Source: Advenella sp048381675 (GTDB taxonomy: Bacteria; Pseudomonadota; Gammaproteobacteria; Burkholderiales; Burkholderiaceae_B). From it: a stretch of 64,000 nt of DNA. The notes under the pieces are model-generated. The model did no database searches. It was not told the origin of the DNA and saw only the letters and a list, made by a program, of their open reading frames with translations. Position numbers and translations under genes: made by a program. The stretch covers positions 22,997 through 86,996 of the forward strand of contig NZ_JBLWIS010000013.1 of NCBI RefSeq assembly GCF_048381675.1, in the 5' to 3' direction. This document shows positions 25,623-33,949 of this stretch, piece by piece; positions within the stretch are counted from its first letter, which is position 1, and every line of letters starts with the position of its first letter.

Positions 25623-26276
25623 TTATGCCTGTTTGTTTTGCTGGAGTGCGGCCAGTTTTTCTTTCAATGCCTGTTTGACGGCAGGCCATTCTTCACGGGT
25701 TACGCTGTACATGACCGTATCTCTGATAGAGCCATCGCGACGCCTGGCATGGCCACGCAATACGCCATCTTTTTTTGCGCCCAGCCTTTCGATGGCTTTT
25801 TGCGAAGTATGGTTGATGATGTCTGTGCGCCAGCCAACTACATTGGCCCGCAGGCTTTGGAAAGCATAAAACAGCAACAGGTATTTGCAGGCGGTGTTAA
25901 CGTGGGTACGCTGCCACGATTTGGCATACCAGGTATAGCCAATTTCAAGACGGGCAATATCCGGAACAATATCGTGAAAACGGGTGGTCCCGATTATTTT
26001 TTTTGTTTTGGCATCAAGGACGGTGAATGGCAGCATGTGGCCATCCTTTTGTCCTTGCAGGGCGGCTTCAATATAAGCGGTTTCTTTGCCAGGTTCAGGC
26101 ACCGAGGTATACACCAGTTTCCATAGCTCGCCGTCGCTGGCGGCTTTTTTCAGGCCCTCGGCGTGGGCAAGCCGCATGGGCTGAAGAATAACGCCAAATC
26201 CTTCTAGCTGGATCGGGTGAATGGGGGTGCTCATGGGGGCTACCACTGGCAGGCCGGTTTCTGAAGAGAGTGTCAT
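25623..26276 (-). CDS. GNAT-family N-acetyltransferase (RimJ/RimL type)
   Basis: 217 residues. The GNAT fold is shown by LEIGYTWYAKSWQRTHVNTACKYL, with the acetyl-CoA loop region near residues 115-130, and by QKAIERLGAKKDGVLRGHARRRDG, typical of the RimL/YjgM branch that acetylates amino groups of proteins or small molecules. A start at the internal ATG fifteen codons later (MSTPIHPI) is also plausible. It lies just upstream of lysO. The substrate is unknown. Confidence 0.85.
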   Translation of the reverse strand: MTLSSETGLPVVAPMSTPIHPIQLEGFGVILQPMRLAHAEGLKKAASDGELWKLVYTSVPEPGKETAYIEAALQGQKDGHMLPFTVLDAKTKKIIGTTRFHDIVPDIARLEIGYTWYAKSWQRTHVNTACKYLLLFYAFQSLRANVVGWRTDIINHTSQKAIERLGAKKDGVLRGHARRRDGSIRDTVMYSVTREEWPAVKQALKEKLAALQQNKQA

Positions 26277-26534
26277 GGTGTAGGGTTACAAGGAAAAAAC
26301 AATCGGCATTGAAAATCCGGAAAAAACATAGTGTATCAGATTGTGGATAAGGGCTTGCGAATGGCAAATGGCCCAGTCAATGTCATGGATCAAGTCATCA
26401 AGGTGTTCCCTAGTGGCAATAAACAAGTCTTGCGGTTATTATCGAATTATGTCGGATAGGAAAATGTTCTGTATCAGACAGGAAAATCTTGTTTGGCCTT
26501 CCGTTTTTGATCAATTTGCATAGGAAATTTAGGC

Positions 26535-27338
26535 ATGAAAATCAGAAAAATATTGCTTGCTGCGGGATTGGCATGTTCTGTTCTGGGGATGGGCAATTTT
26601 GCTGCTGCCAGTGACTGGAAAGAAATCCGCATTGGCGTTGAAGCTACTTACCCTCCTTTTGAATACAGGAATGCCAAGGGCGAAATGGAAGGATTTGATG
26701 TGGATGTCGCTACGGCCATTTGCGGTAAACTGCAAGCCAAATGCGTGTGGGTTGAGCAGTCTTTTGATGGCTTGATTCCTGCCCTTCAGGCCCGCAAGTT
26801 TGATGTTATCCATTCCAGCATGACGGCCACTGAAGCGCGCTCAAAGGTGATCAACTTTACCGATCCCCTGTATTCCATTCCCACCCAGCTGATTGCCAAA
26901 AAAGGCAGCGGCATGCTGCCTACTGCAGAATCCCTGAAGGGAAAACGCCTTGGCGTATTGCAAGGCACCACCCAGGAAACCTTTGCCAAAAAAGCCTGGG
27001 GTAAAGGGGGCGTGCAAATTGTGTCTTACCAGGACCAGACACAAACCTATGCCGATTTGCGTGCTGGCCGTCTTGATGCCGCCTTGCTTGAGAAGCCCAA
27101 TGCGATTGCCGGCTTTTTGGTAACACCGGAAGGCAGGGACTTTGAGTTTGTCGGGGAAGTGCTGTCTGATGATCCTATCCTGAACAATGAAATTGCCATG
27201 GGATTGCGCAAATCCGATGTGAAATTGAAAGAAGCCATTAATAATGCCATCAATGAGCTGGTTACAGAAGGTACAATTGCAGAAATTGCCGGCAAGTATT
27301 TCCAGCCCGGTGAAATCGGTCTGATGCAGGCCAAATAA
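26535..27338 (+). CDS. Basic amino-acid ABC transporter, periplasmic binding protein
   Basis: 267 residues with a signal peptide ending at about residue 25 (NFAAASDWKE). The mature protein has the SBP_bac_3 signature IRIGVEATYPPFEYRNAKGE, then FDVDVATAICGKL and KFDVIHSSMTATEARSKVI. It resembles lysine/arginine/ornithine- or histidine-binding proteins (ArgT, HisJ). Two permeases, an ATPase and a TauE permease follow. An intrinsic hairpin directly downstream should make this gene the most strongly expressed of the operon. Confidence 0.92.
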   Translation: MKIRKILLAAGLACSVLGMGNFAAASDWKEIRIGVEATYPPFEYRNAKGEMEGFDVDVATAICGKLQAKCVWVEQSFDGLIPALQARKFDVIHSSMTATEARSKVINFTDPLYSIPTQLIAKKGSGMLPTAESLKGKRLGVLQGTTQETFAKKAWGKGGVQIVSYQDQTQTYADLRAGRLDAALLEKPNAIAGFLVTPEGRDFEFVGEVLSDDPILNNEIAMGLRKSDVKLKEAINNAINELVTEGTIAEIAGKYFQPGEIGLMQAK

Positions 27339-27380
27339 CAATAAGCCTGAGTGACATCGCAATCAATTGAAGTAATCGCT

Positions 27381-27420
27381 TGATTGAGCAACCCCGGGTT
27401 GCTCAATCATTTTTGTTTTT
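27381..27420 (+). terminator. Intra-operon intrinsic terminator
   Basis: A perfect 14-bp stem (27381-27394 with 27396-27409) around a one-base centre, with stem GAGCAACCC, is followed by TTTTTGTTTTT. It lies between the binding-protein gene and its permeases. Partial read-through would give the usual excess of binding protein over membrane components. Confidence 0.85.
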
Positions 27421-27431
27421 AAGGGAAACAC

Positions 27432-28121
27432 ATGTTTTTGCATGGCTATGGCGGCCAGATTCTGGACGGTACTTGGGAAACCATCAAGCTGGCAATTTTG
27501 TCGCTATTGGTGGCCTTTTTGCTGGGCCTGATCGGGGCAATCGCAAAACTGTTCGGGAATTTGCTTTTCAAGGGCGTTGCCCAGGCCTACACAACGCTGG
27601 TGCGCAGCGTGCCCGATCTGGTGCTGATGTTGCTTATTTTCTTCAGCATTCAAATGGGACTTAACAATATTACCGATGCCCTGGGCTTGCCCATGCTGGA
27701 AATTGATCCGTTTGTGGCGGGGGTGCTGACTATCGGTTTTATTTATGGTGCTTATTTTGCGGAAACATTACGTGGCGCTTTTCTGGCGGTGCCCAAAGGG
27801 CAGCTGGAAGCAGGCAAGGCATTTGGCATGAGCAACCGCCAGGTGTTCAGTCGTATACTGTTCCCGCAAATGATGCGATTTGCACTGCCGGGCATCGGCA
27901 ATAACTGGCTGGTGTTGCTGAAGGCAACTGCCCTGGTGTCAATTATTGGCTTGTCAGACCTGGTTCAGGTAACGCAAACGGCAGGTCGTGCAACGGCCAG
28001 CATGTTCCTGTTCATTTCTGTGGCTGGCCTTATTTATCTGGGGCTTACCACTGTTTCCAGCGTGGTGTTGTGGTGGCTTGAGAAAAAATATTCTGTTGGC
28101 GTTCGTGAGGCTCATTTATGA
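27432..28121 (+). CDS. Basic amino-acid ABC transporter permease (HisQ-like)
   Basis: 229 residues, five helices, His/Glu/Gln/Arg/opine permease type. The EAA loop appears as GQLEAGKAFGMSNRQVFSRILFPQ near residue 130-150. It starts 11 bases after the T-run of the terminator. The stop overlaps the start of the next permease (ATGA at 28118-28121), so the two subunits of the heterodimeric channel are translationally coupled. Confidence 0.92.
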   Translation: MFLHGYGGQILDGTWETIKLAILSLLVAFLLGLIGAIAKLFGNLLFKGVAQAYTTLVRSVPDLVLMLLIFFSIQMGLNNITDALGLPMLEIDPFVAGVLTIGFIYGAYFAETLRGAFLAVPKGQLEAGKAFGMSNRQVFSRILFPQMMRFALPGIGNNWLVLLKATALVSIIGLSDLVQVTQTAGRATASMFLFISVAGLIYLGLTTVSSVVLWWLEKKYSVGVREAHL

Positions 28122-28852
28122 TTGAGTCCTTTGAAAATTTTCTCACCGTCATCAATGAGTATTGGGCACCGTTTCTGTACTGGGATGGTACCCAGTTTTC
28201 GGGGCTGGCCGTTACCTTATGGATTCTAACCCTGTCGGTGGTGCTGGGTTTCGTGCTGGCCTTGCCGCTGTCGGTCATGCGGGTTTCCAAAAACAAATTT
28301 ATCAGTGGTCCGGTCTGGTTCTTTAGCTGGGTTTTCCGGGGCACACCGTTTTATGTGCAGCTGCTGCTTATTTACAGTGGGATTGTGGGCTTGGAGTTTA
28401 TTCAGGACACGCCCTTGTTGCACGCGTTTTTCATGAGCGGTTATAACTGCGTGGTCCTGGCGCTGTTGCTGAATACCCTGGCCTATACCATAGAGATCTT
28501 TGCCGGATACATAAAAGCCACGCCATACGGTGAGCTTGATGCCGCCCGGGCCTATGGCATGTCACGCTGGAAAATGTATACCCGTATCATTCTTCCTTCA
28601 GCCTTGCGCCGCGCCTTGCCTGCCTATAGCAATGAAGTCATTTTGATGCTGCACGCCACCTCATTGGCGTTTACGGCTACGGTGCCTGATATTCTTAAAG
28701 TAGCACGCGATGCCAATGCCGCCACTTATTTAACCTTTGCCTCGTATGGCACGGCGGCACTTTTGTATATGTCAATTTCGTTTGTATTGGTTTGGGCATT
28801 CAGGCGGGCTGAACGTCGCGCACTGGCCTTTTTGGCATACGAAAATAATTAG
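28118..28852 (+). CDS. Basic amino-acid ABC transporter permease (HisM-like)
   Basis: 244 residues, five helices; EAA loop at GELDAARAYGMSRWKMYTRI near residue 140-160. It is the second channel subunit, overlapping the previous gene by four bases and followed by the ATPase after seven bases. Confidence 0.92.
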   Translation: MIESFENFLTVINEYWAPFLYWDGTQFSGLAVTLWILTLSVVLGFVLALPLSVMRVSKNKFISGPVWFFSWVFRGTPFYVQLLLIYSGIVGLEFIQDTPLLHAFFMSGYNCVVLALLLNTLAYTIEIFAGYIKATPYGELDAARAYGMSRWKMYTRIILPSALRRALPAYSNEVILMLHATSLAFTATVPDILKVARDANAATYLTFASYGTAALLYMSISFVLVWAFRRAERRALAFLAYENN

Positions 28853-28859
28853 GAAAGCC

Positions 28860-29627
28860 ATGTATAAATTAGATGTTCGAAAAATACATAAATCATATGG
28901 TCAAAACGAAGTCCTGAAAGGCGTTTCGCTGCAGGCCAGTGCCGGAGACGTGATCGCGCTTATTGGCTCAAGCGGTTCTGGCAAAAGCACTTTTCTACGT
29001 TGCATCAATTTTCTTGAGCAACCCAATAGTGGCAGTGTTTTCCTGAATGGCGAGGAACTGACGGTTGTCCAGGATAAAAAAGGCCGTTTGCGCGTGTCTG
29101 ATGAAAAACGCTTGCAATTGTTCAGGACCCGGCTGGCCATGGTGTTCCAGCATTTCAATTTGTGGGCACACATGACCGCGCTGGAGAATGTGATCGAGGC
29201 ACCCATGCATGTTTTGGGTGTTAAAAAAAGCGAAGCCCTTGAGCGTGCCCGTCATTACCTGAACAAGGTGGGGCTGTCTGCCGCGTTAGAAAAACAATAT
29301 CCTTCCCAGATGTCGGGTGGACAGCAGCAGCGCGTGGCGATTGCCCGAGCCCTGGCCATGGAGCCCGAGGTCATGCTGTTTGATGAACCCACCTCGGCCC
29401 TTGACCCCGAACTGGTTGGTGATGTGCTGAAAGTCATGCAGCAGCTGGCCGAAGAAGGCCGAACCATGATTGTCGTTACCCATGAAATGGGTTTTGCCCG
29501 TAACCTGGCTTCACAGGTGATGTTTTTGCATCAGGGCAGCGTAGAAGAACAGGGGACGCCCGATGAGGTATTTGGCAATACCAAGAGCGCTCGTTTGCAG
29601 CAATTTTTATCAGGTAATTTGAAATGA
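28860..29627 (+). CDS. Basic amino-acid ABC transporter ATP-binding protein (HisP-like)
   Basis: 255 residues. Walker A IGSSGSGKSTFLRC near 38, signature SGGQQQRVAIARALA, Walker B EVMLFDEPTSALDPE, switch His in VVTHEMGFARN, and the C-terminal EQGTPDEVFGN common to polar amino-acid transporters. I chose the ATG at 28860, which has AGGAAAGCC upstream; a longer in-frame extension would overlap the permease gene. Its 3' end overlaps the TauE-like gene by four bases. Confidence 0.95.
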   Translation: MYKLDVRKIHKSYGQNEVLKGVSLQASAGDVIALIGSSGSGKSTFLRCINFLEQPNSGSVFLNGEELTVVQDKKGRLRVSDEKRLQLFRTRLAMVFQHFNLWAHMTALENVIEAPMHVLGVKKSEALERARHYLNKVGLSAALEKQYPSQMSGGQQQRVAIARALAMEPEVMLFDEPTSALDPELVGDVLKVMQQLAEEGRTMIVVTHEMGFARNLASQVMFLHQGSVEEQGTPDEVFGNTKSARLQQFLSGNLK

Positions 29628-30451
29628 CCTTAAGTTTTGAAATGATTGTCGCTCTGCTTGCTCTGGGGGCGTTTGGTGGTTTTATGGCCGGCTTGCTGGG
29701 TGTTGGTGGTGGAATGGTGTTGGTGCCATTTCTTACCATGCTGTTTACCTGGCAGCAAATGTCGGGCGATATTGCGGTGCATGCAGCCATCGCAACGTCC
29801 ATGAGCATGATTATGTTCACCTCGTTGTCAAGCATGCGGGCGCATCATAAAAAAGGTGCCGTGTTGTGGCCGGTTGTTTTTTCATTGGTGCCGGGCATTA
29901 TTTTAGGCGGATTGCTGGCCGGTGGCGTTGCCTTCAGGTTTATCAGTATGGCCTGGCTGGCTTTGTTTTTTGCGGTTTTTGTGGGCTATTCAGGGCTGAA
30001 CATGTTAAAAAACAAAAAGCCCAAGGCGTCACGCCAGTTGCCGGGTGTGACCGGTCGTACAGCCGTGGGTACCGGGATTGGGTTTATTTCAGGCCTGGTG
30101 GGCGCCGGTGGCGGATTTTTGTCGGTGCCGTTCATGGTCTGGTGTAATGTGCCTATCCGCAATGCGGTGGCCACATCGGCGGCGCTGGGTTTTCCGATTG
30201 CGGTGGGTAACAGTATCGGGTATATCAGTTCCGGGATTGAAAAAATAGGCATTCAGGACGGGATGCTGGGTTATGTGTATTGGCCAGGCTTGCTGGTGCT
30301 GATTACCATGAGTGTGGTGCTGGCGCCTGTGGGGGCAAAGTGTGCGCATAGCTGGCCGGTTGACAGGCTGAAGCGGATTTTTGCCTTGTTATTGTTTTCG
30401 ATTAGTGCGTATATGCTGTACAAATCATTAACGGCATTTGACGTAATTTAG
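29624..30451 (+). CDS. TauE/SafE-family permease
   Basis: 275 residues with about eight helices in two repeats; each repeat begins with a Gly-rich motif (GGFMAGLLGVGGGMVLVPFL and ISGLVGAGGGFLSVPFM). Members export sulfite, sulfoacetate or other small anions, and some import. The start overlaps the stop of the amino-acid ATPase, making it the last gene of that operon. The substrate is not evident, though an organic acid or a sulfur compound derived from amino acids is possible. Confidence 0.9.
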   Translation: MTLSFEMIVALLALGAFGGFMAGLLGVGGGMVLVPFLTMLFTWQQMSGDIAVHAAIATSMSMIMFTSLSSMRAHHKKGAVLWPVVFSLVPGIILGGLLAGGVAFRFISMAWLALFFAVFVGYSGLNMLKNKKPKASRQLPGVTGRTAVGTGIGFISGLVGAGGGFLSVPFMVWCNVPIRNAVATSAALGFPIAVGNSIGYISSGIEKIGIQDGMLGYVYWPGLLVLITMSVVLAPVGAKCAHSWPVDRLKRIFALLLFSISAYMLYKSLTAFDVI

Positions 30452-30491
30452 AGGTTTTTCAGCTTTTTATTTTGGCAAGGCACAGTGTGTC

Positions 30492-30570
30492 AGGACCGGA
30501 TTTATACCACCAGTTTGCTCCGACGCCCCTGCGGGCCGAAGTCGCTGCACTAGTGGTATAAATCCGGCCT
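30492..30570. repeat. Palindromic element, copy 1, with conserved core
   Basis: Perfect 15-bp arms CCGGATTTATACCAC (30496-30510) and its complement (30553-30567) enclose a 42-base centre. The centre contains TTTGCTCCGACGCC and CCGAAGTCGCTGCA separated by eight bases. The same two blocks occur in copy 2 inside completely different arms. The inner part can fold again (GCCC-CTGC-GGGC). A T-rich stretch follows on the plus strand. Confidence 0.8.
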
Positions 30571-30635
30571 TGTTTGTTCTTGAAATGATCAGCTGGACCT
30601 TTAGAAGGGTAGATGAGCGGATTCTTGGCAAGCAG

Positions 30636-30720
30636 AGCGTGATGACACGACCGCTTTGCTCCGACGCCGCTTCGCACCGAAGTCGCTGCATCGGTCATGT
30701 CATCACGCTTTTGTTGTTTT
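30636..30720. repeat. Palindromic element, copy 2, probable terminator
   Basis: Arms of 18 bases with one mismatch (30636-30653 and 30692-30709, starting AGCGTGATGACA) enclose the core TTTGCTCCGACGCC, eight variable bases, CCGAAGTCGCTGCA. The right arm is followed by TTTTGTTGTTTT, so the whole can act as an intrinsic terminator on the plus strand, after the TauE gene. Confidence 0.8.
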
Positions 30721-30765
30721 GAGGCCCGCTGGTATATTGAAGAGTCGGGGGCTTGGTTCGCCTGC

Positions 30766-31593
30766 TTATTTGGGTGTTCTGAATACTTTGTTGTCGTTAT
30801 AGAAATCTTCGTTTGTCTGGTCTTCATGCCAGCCTGGGATGCCGAAGATTTGAAGGGGAATGAACGGTTTTTCCTGCAAGGTTTCGGGTGCCAGGAAAGT
30901 AGCAAGATATTCATCTACCTGCTTTATGGCTTCGGCACAGAAAATCGCCGGACCGTTTGGGTTGGCTTGAGTGACTGAGCTGGTAGTGTTATTGGCCAGG
31001 TTTGCCGTGTTTTCTTGCAAGCAAAGCGTGTTGGGTATCCGGATGGCATGGGCGGTAATGGCTTTGTAAGGGTCAACCAGTTTTTCCAGCAGGGCATGGC
31101 CGAAGGCGATGACCCGGGTTTGGCGCCACAGGGGGCGTAAGGTCTGGAAGGCGGTTTTCCATTGCCTGGCTTGCAGGGCCTGCCAAAGCTCGTCCGGGCA
31201 TTGGATGAAAAAACCGTTTTCATCAATAATCGTAATCGCATCCCGTATTTGTCCCCGGGTATCACCCACACCGGCCTGTCTTATTTGTGCCGCCTGTAAT
31301 TGGTTAAGGCGGATTTTGGTGTTCGGGAAGGTAAACCAGCACAGGGCATTGAAATAATCATGCAGGCCGTCACGGGTAGGCACATTGCCGGTTTCATAAA
31401 TATAGGTTTCATAAGCCATGCCGTCGGGCAGGGTTTCTTGCGGAACGAACTTAACCGGTGGGTGGGTAGGACGCTGCCCATTCAGGAGTGCGTGAACGCT
31501 GGAGACCATCTGCTGCGGGGCAGGGAAACGGGATTTCCAGGGAGACCAGTAGGGGGCGTCAAGATGGATCCGGTTCAGGACGGAGATGGGCAT
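30766..31593 (-). CDS. DUF3025 domain protein
   Basis: 275 residues, soluble, no signal peptide. DUF3025 features include the segments YFNALCWFTFPNTK, IRDAITIIDENGFF and the motif FGHALLEKLVDPYKAITAHA near residue 170-190. The family is common in beta- and gammaproteobacteria and has no known function. It stands alone, convergent with the TauE operon. The start has no strong ribosome-binding site. Confidence 0.88.
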   Translation of the reverse strand: MPISVLNRIHLDAPYWSPWKSRFPAPQQMVSSVHALLNGQRPTHPPVKFVPQETLPDGMAYETYIYETGNVPTRDGLHDYFNALCWFTFPNTKIRLNQLQAAQIRQAGVGDTRGQIRDAITIIDENGFFIQCPDELWQALQARQWKTAFQTLRPLWRQTRVIAFGHALLEKLVDPYKAITAHAIRIPNTLCLQENTANLANNTTSSVTQANPNGPAIFCAEAIKQVDEYLATFLAPETLQEKPFIPLQIFGIPGWHEDQTNEDFYNDNKVFRTPK

Positions 31594-31670
31594 GGCGTTG
31601 CAAAAAAGTTAAGCAGCCCCTGTGGCAAGGGCGGAAAGGGTAAAACTAGCTTATAACAGGCGTGGAAGGA

Positions 31671-32162
31671 CTATTTCTTGAAAGTCACCTCAGGCATTTT
31701 ATCGCCCCAGGGCATGAGCGGAACGCCTGAAATGCTGTTGTAAGGTGAACCTTCAATCACCCGTTCACTAACGACCAGGTAAACCAGCGTATTATTGGGT
31801 TTATCCAGCAGGCGGGTCACGTTAAGGTCTTTGAATAACAGGCTCATGCGCTGGGTGAAGATATTTTCTTTTTTGTCAGGGATGGCTTTGGCGGCCTTGA
31901 TGGGGCCAACCTGGCGGCAGGAAATGGCAAAGCGAGAGGGGTTTTCTGCCAGGCCCAGTGCGCCTGAAATACCACCGGTTTGGGCGTGCGACAAGTGGCA
32001 GACAACACCTTCAATATCGGGGTCATTAAATGATTGAACGCAAACTTTGTCATTATTGACAACGCGCCAGGTGGTACTGACGCAGCCAACCTCTTCGGCC
32101 TGAGCGGCGGGTTGAAAGAAAAAACCGGATAGGGCAAGGGCGGCCAGGAGTATTTTTTTCAT
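31671..32162 (-). CDS. creA: CreA family periplasmic protein
   Basis: 163 residues with a cleavable signal peptide ending at QAEE (about residue 22). CreA features follow: VGCVSTTWRVVNNDKVCVQSF, DPDIEGVVCHLSHAQTGGI, and the cysteines at VGC, KVC, VVC and ISC. The role of CreA is unknown. The ATG at 32162 was chosen because the signal peptide begins there. It is divergent from the MFS gene. Confidence 0.92.
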   Translation of the reverse strand: MKKILLAALALSGFFFQPAAQAEEVGCVSTTWRVVNNDKVCVQSFNDPDIEGVVCHLSHAQTGGISGALGLAENPSRFAISCRQVGPIKAAKAIPDKKENIFTQRMSLLFKDLNVTRLLDKPNNTLVYLVVSERVIEGSPYNSISGVPLMPWGDKMPEVTFKK

Positions 32163-32260
32163 GCTAAGCGTCTTTGTGGGGTAATGAGAGTATGTCAAAC
32201 TGCAATATGGGGTTCAATCACTAAAATTCAAAGCCAGCTCAATATAACCAGCTAAACACC

Positions 32261-33481
32261 ATGACTGTTCAAACCAACCATAAAACATTATTGACTATTG
32301 TACTGGGTATTACCCAAATGCTGGCCTGGTCCTCTACTTATTATTTGCCGGCCATGATTGCCCAGCCAATGGCCAATGAACTGGATATGCCGGTAGCATG
32401 GGTGTTTGCCGCGTTTTCCCTGGCCCTTTTGCTGTCCGCTTTTGTGACCCCCATTACGGGGCGAAGAATAGACCGGGTGGGAGGCAGGCCGGTGCTGCTG
32501 CTGTCCAGCCTGTTCTTTATGACGGGTTTGCTGCTGTTGTCATCCGCGAAGGACATTATGGTTGTGGGATTGGGGTTTGGCCTGATTGGCCTGGGGATGG
32601 GACATGGCATGTACGACTCCGCTTTTGCGACCCTGACCCGGTTTTATGGCAAACAGGCCCGTTCTGCCATCATGGGCGTGACTTTGCTGGGTGGACTGGC
32701 CAGTACGGTAGGCTGGCCCTTAATGAGCTGGGTATTACAGTACTGGGGCTGGCCGCAGGTTTGCCTGATGTGGGCATTGTTGCATATGATCCTGGGAATG
32801 CCGCTTCATCTGCTGGTACCATCCATCAAGCATGAAACCCAAGCCGAAACCGGTGTTCTGCAGGAAACCGGAACAGAACCGTTGCAGGCTGAAAACCAGG
32901 CAGGCAGGTCGCAGGGGTCAAAGCGGATTCTATGGCAAATGATGTTACTGTCTTATGTTTTTGCCGTAGCCTGGTTTATTTCCACTTCATTGGCGGCACA
33001 CTTTCCTGAACTGATCGTGCTGGCCGGGTATGGCTTGTCTGTGGCGGTCATGGCCGGTGCCCTGATTGGTCCGGCCCAGGTGGCTGCCCGTTTGTTTGAG
33101 TTCTTTTTTCTGGGGAAGGTGCATCCGGTTCTGGTGGCCGTTTTGGCCGCGTCTTTGCATCCTGTGGGGGCGGTGCTGTTCTTGTTTTTTAATGGCAGCC
33201 CTAATATGTTTGCCATTTTGCATGGGGCGGGCAATGGCATGTTGACGATTGCCATGGGAACGGTTCCGCTGGCCCTGTTTGGTGCTGCCAATTATGGACA
33301 ACGGCTGGGGTTGATCGCCATGCCAGCCCGTATCGTGCAGTCGTTTTCACCTTTGGCATTTGCCTTTCTGCTGGCGCAATGGGGTGCGTATTCCCTTATA
33401 TTCACAACAGGACTGCTACTGACGGCTATAGTATCATTGCTAAGTATTTACTATTTTGGTGTCAAGAATGAGCACGCTTGA
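32261..33481 (+). CDS. MFS transporter
   Basis: 406 residues with twelve predicted helices, and a soluble loop near residues 190-225 between the two halves. The MFS loop 2-3 motif is seen as GRRIDRVGGRPVLLLSS near residue 67. Substrate unknown. The 3' end overlaps the start of hslR by 14 bases. It is divergent from creA with about 100 bases between the starts. Confidence 0.88.
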   Translation: MTVQTNHKTLLTIVLGITQMLAWSSTYYLPAMIAQPMANELDMPVAWVFAAFSLALLLSAFVTPITGRRIDRVGGRPVLLLSSLFFMTGLLLLSSAKDIMVVGLGFGLIGLGMGHGMYDSAFATLTRFYGKQARSAIMGVTLLGGLASTVGWPLMSWVLQYWGWPQVCLMWALLHMILGMPLHLLVPSIKHETQAETGVLQETGTEPLQAENQAGRSQGSKRILWQMMLLSYVFAVAWFISTSLAAHFPELIVLAGYGLSVAVMAGALIGPAQVAARLFEFFFLGKVHPVLVAVLAASLHPVGAVLFLFFNGSPNMFAILHGAGNGMLTIAMGTVPLALFGAANYGQRLGLIAMPARIVQSFSPLAFAFLLAQWGAYSLIFTTGLLLTAIVSLLSIYYFGVKNEHA

Positions 33482-33863
33482 AAAACTGCGTATTGATAAA
33501 TGGCTTTGGGCCGCCCGGTTTTATAAAACCCGTTCGCTGGCGGCCAGCGAAGTTGAAAAAGGGCGGGTGGATGTGAATGAACAGGCCTGTAGCAAACCGG
33601 CACGCGAGGTCAAGGTCGGTGACAGGATCACCATCCGGCAGGAGCGCATGGTTCGGGTGGTGGAAATCAAGGCCTTAAGTGCGGTACGTGGCCCGGCACC
33701 GGTGGCGCAGTTGCTGTACGAAGAAACCCCTGAAAGCATCCAGACCCGGGAAGCGGAAAAAGAAAGAAGACGGCTGGCCAATGAGCCTGCCGATACCATT
33801 TTGCATGGCCGCCCCACCAAGCGTGACCGGCGTTATCTTGATGATTTAAAACGGCGGTATTGA
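33468..33863 (+). CDS. hslR: Heat-shock protein 15, S4 RNA-binding protein
   Basis: 131 residues. The S4 domain is clear at the N-terminus (LRIDKWLWAARFYKTRSLA, then EKGRVDVNEQ), with a basic C-terminal extension (GRPTKRDRRYLDDLKRRY). Hsp15 binds 50S subunits carrying a stalled nascent chain and helps recycle them. I chose the ATG at 33468; a GTG/ATG twelve bases earlier is possible. It overlaps the MFS gene, so expression is coupled. Confidence 0.95.
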   Translation: MSTLEKLRIDKWLWAARFYKTRSLAASEVEKGRVDVNEQACSKPAREVKVGDRITIRQERMVRVVEIKALSAVRGPAPVAQLLYEETPESIQTREAEKERRRLANEPADTILHGRPTKRDRRYLDDLKRRY

Positions 33864-33894
33864 AGACGATCACGTCTGATTTAATATTTGTATT

Positions 33895-33923
33895 CTCGTT
33901 CCCATGCTCCCGCTTGGGAATGC
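33895..33923. repeat. Degenerate REP-like palindrome
   Basis: TTCCCA-TGCTCCCGCT-TGGGAA lies between hslR and the gamma-glutamyltransferase gene, within the pattern CTCGTTCCCATGCTC ... TGGGAATGC. This pattern resembles a dispersed palindromic repeat of proteobacteria. A related shorter copy is at 13050-13069. Confidence 0.55.
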
Positions 33924-33949
33924 TGCTTAATATCCATCAAGGAGGCATT

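Noticed and set aside
30459..30914. A 151-codon minus-strand open frame with two AATS-R-GVGA peptide repeats
   Set aside because: It runs through both palindromic elements and into the end of the DUF3025 gene; the repeated peptides are simply the translated repeat cores.
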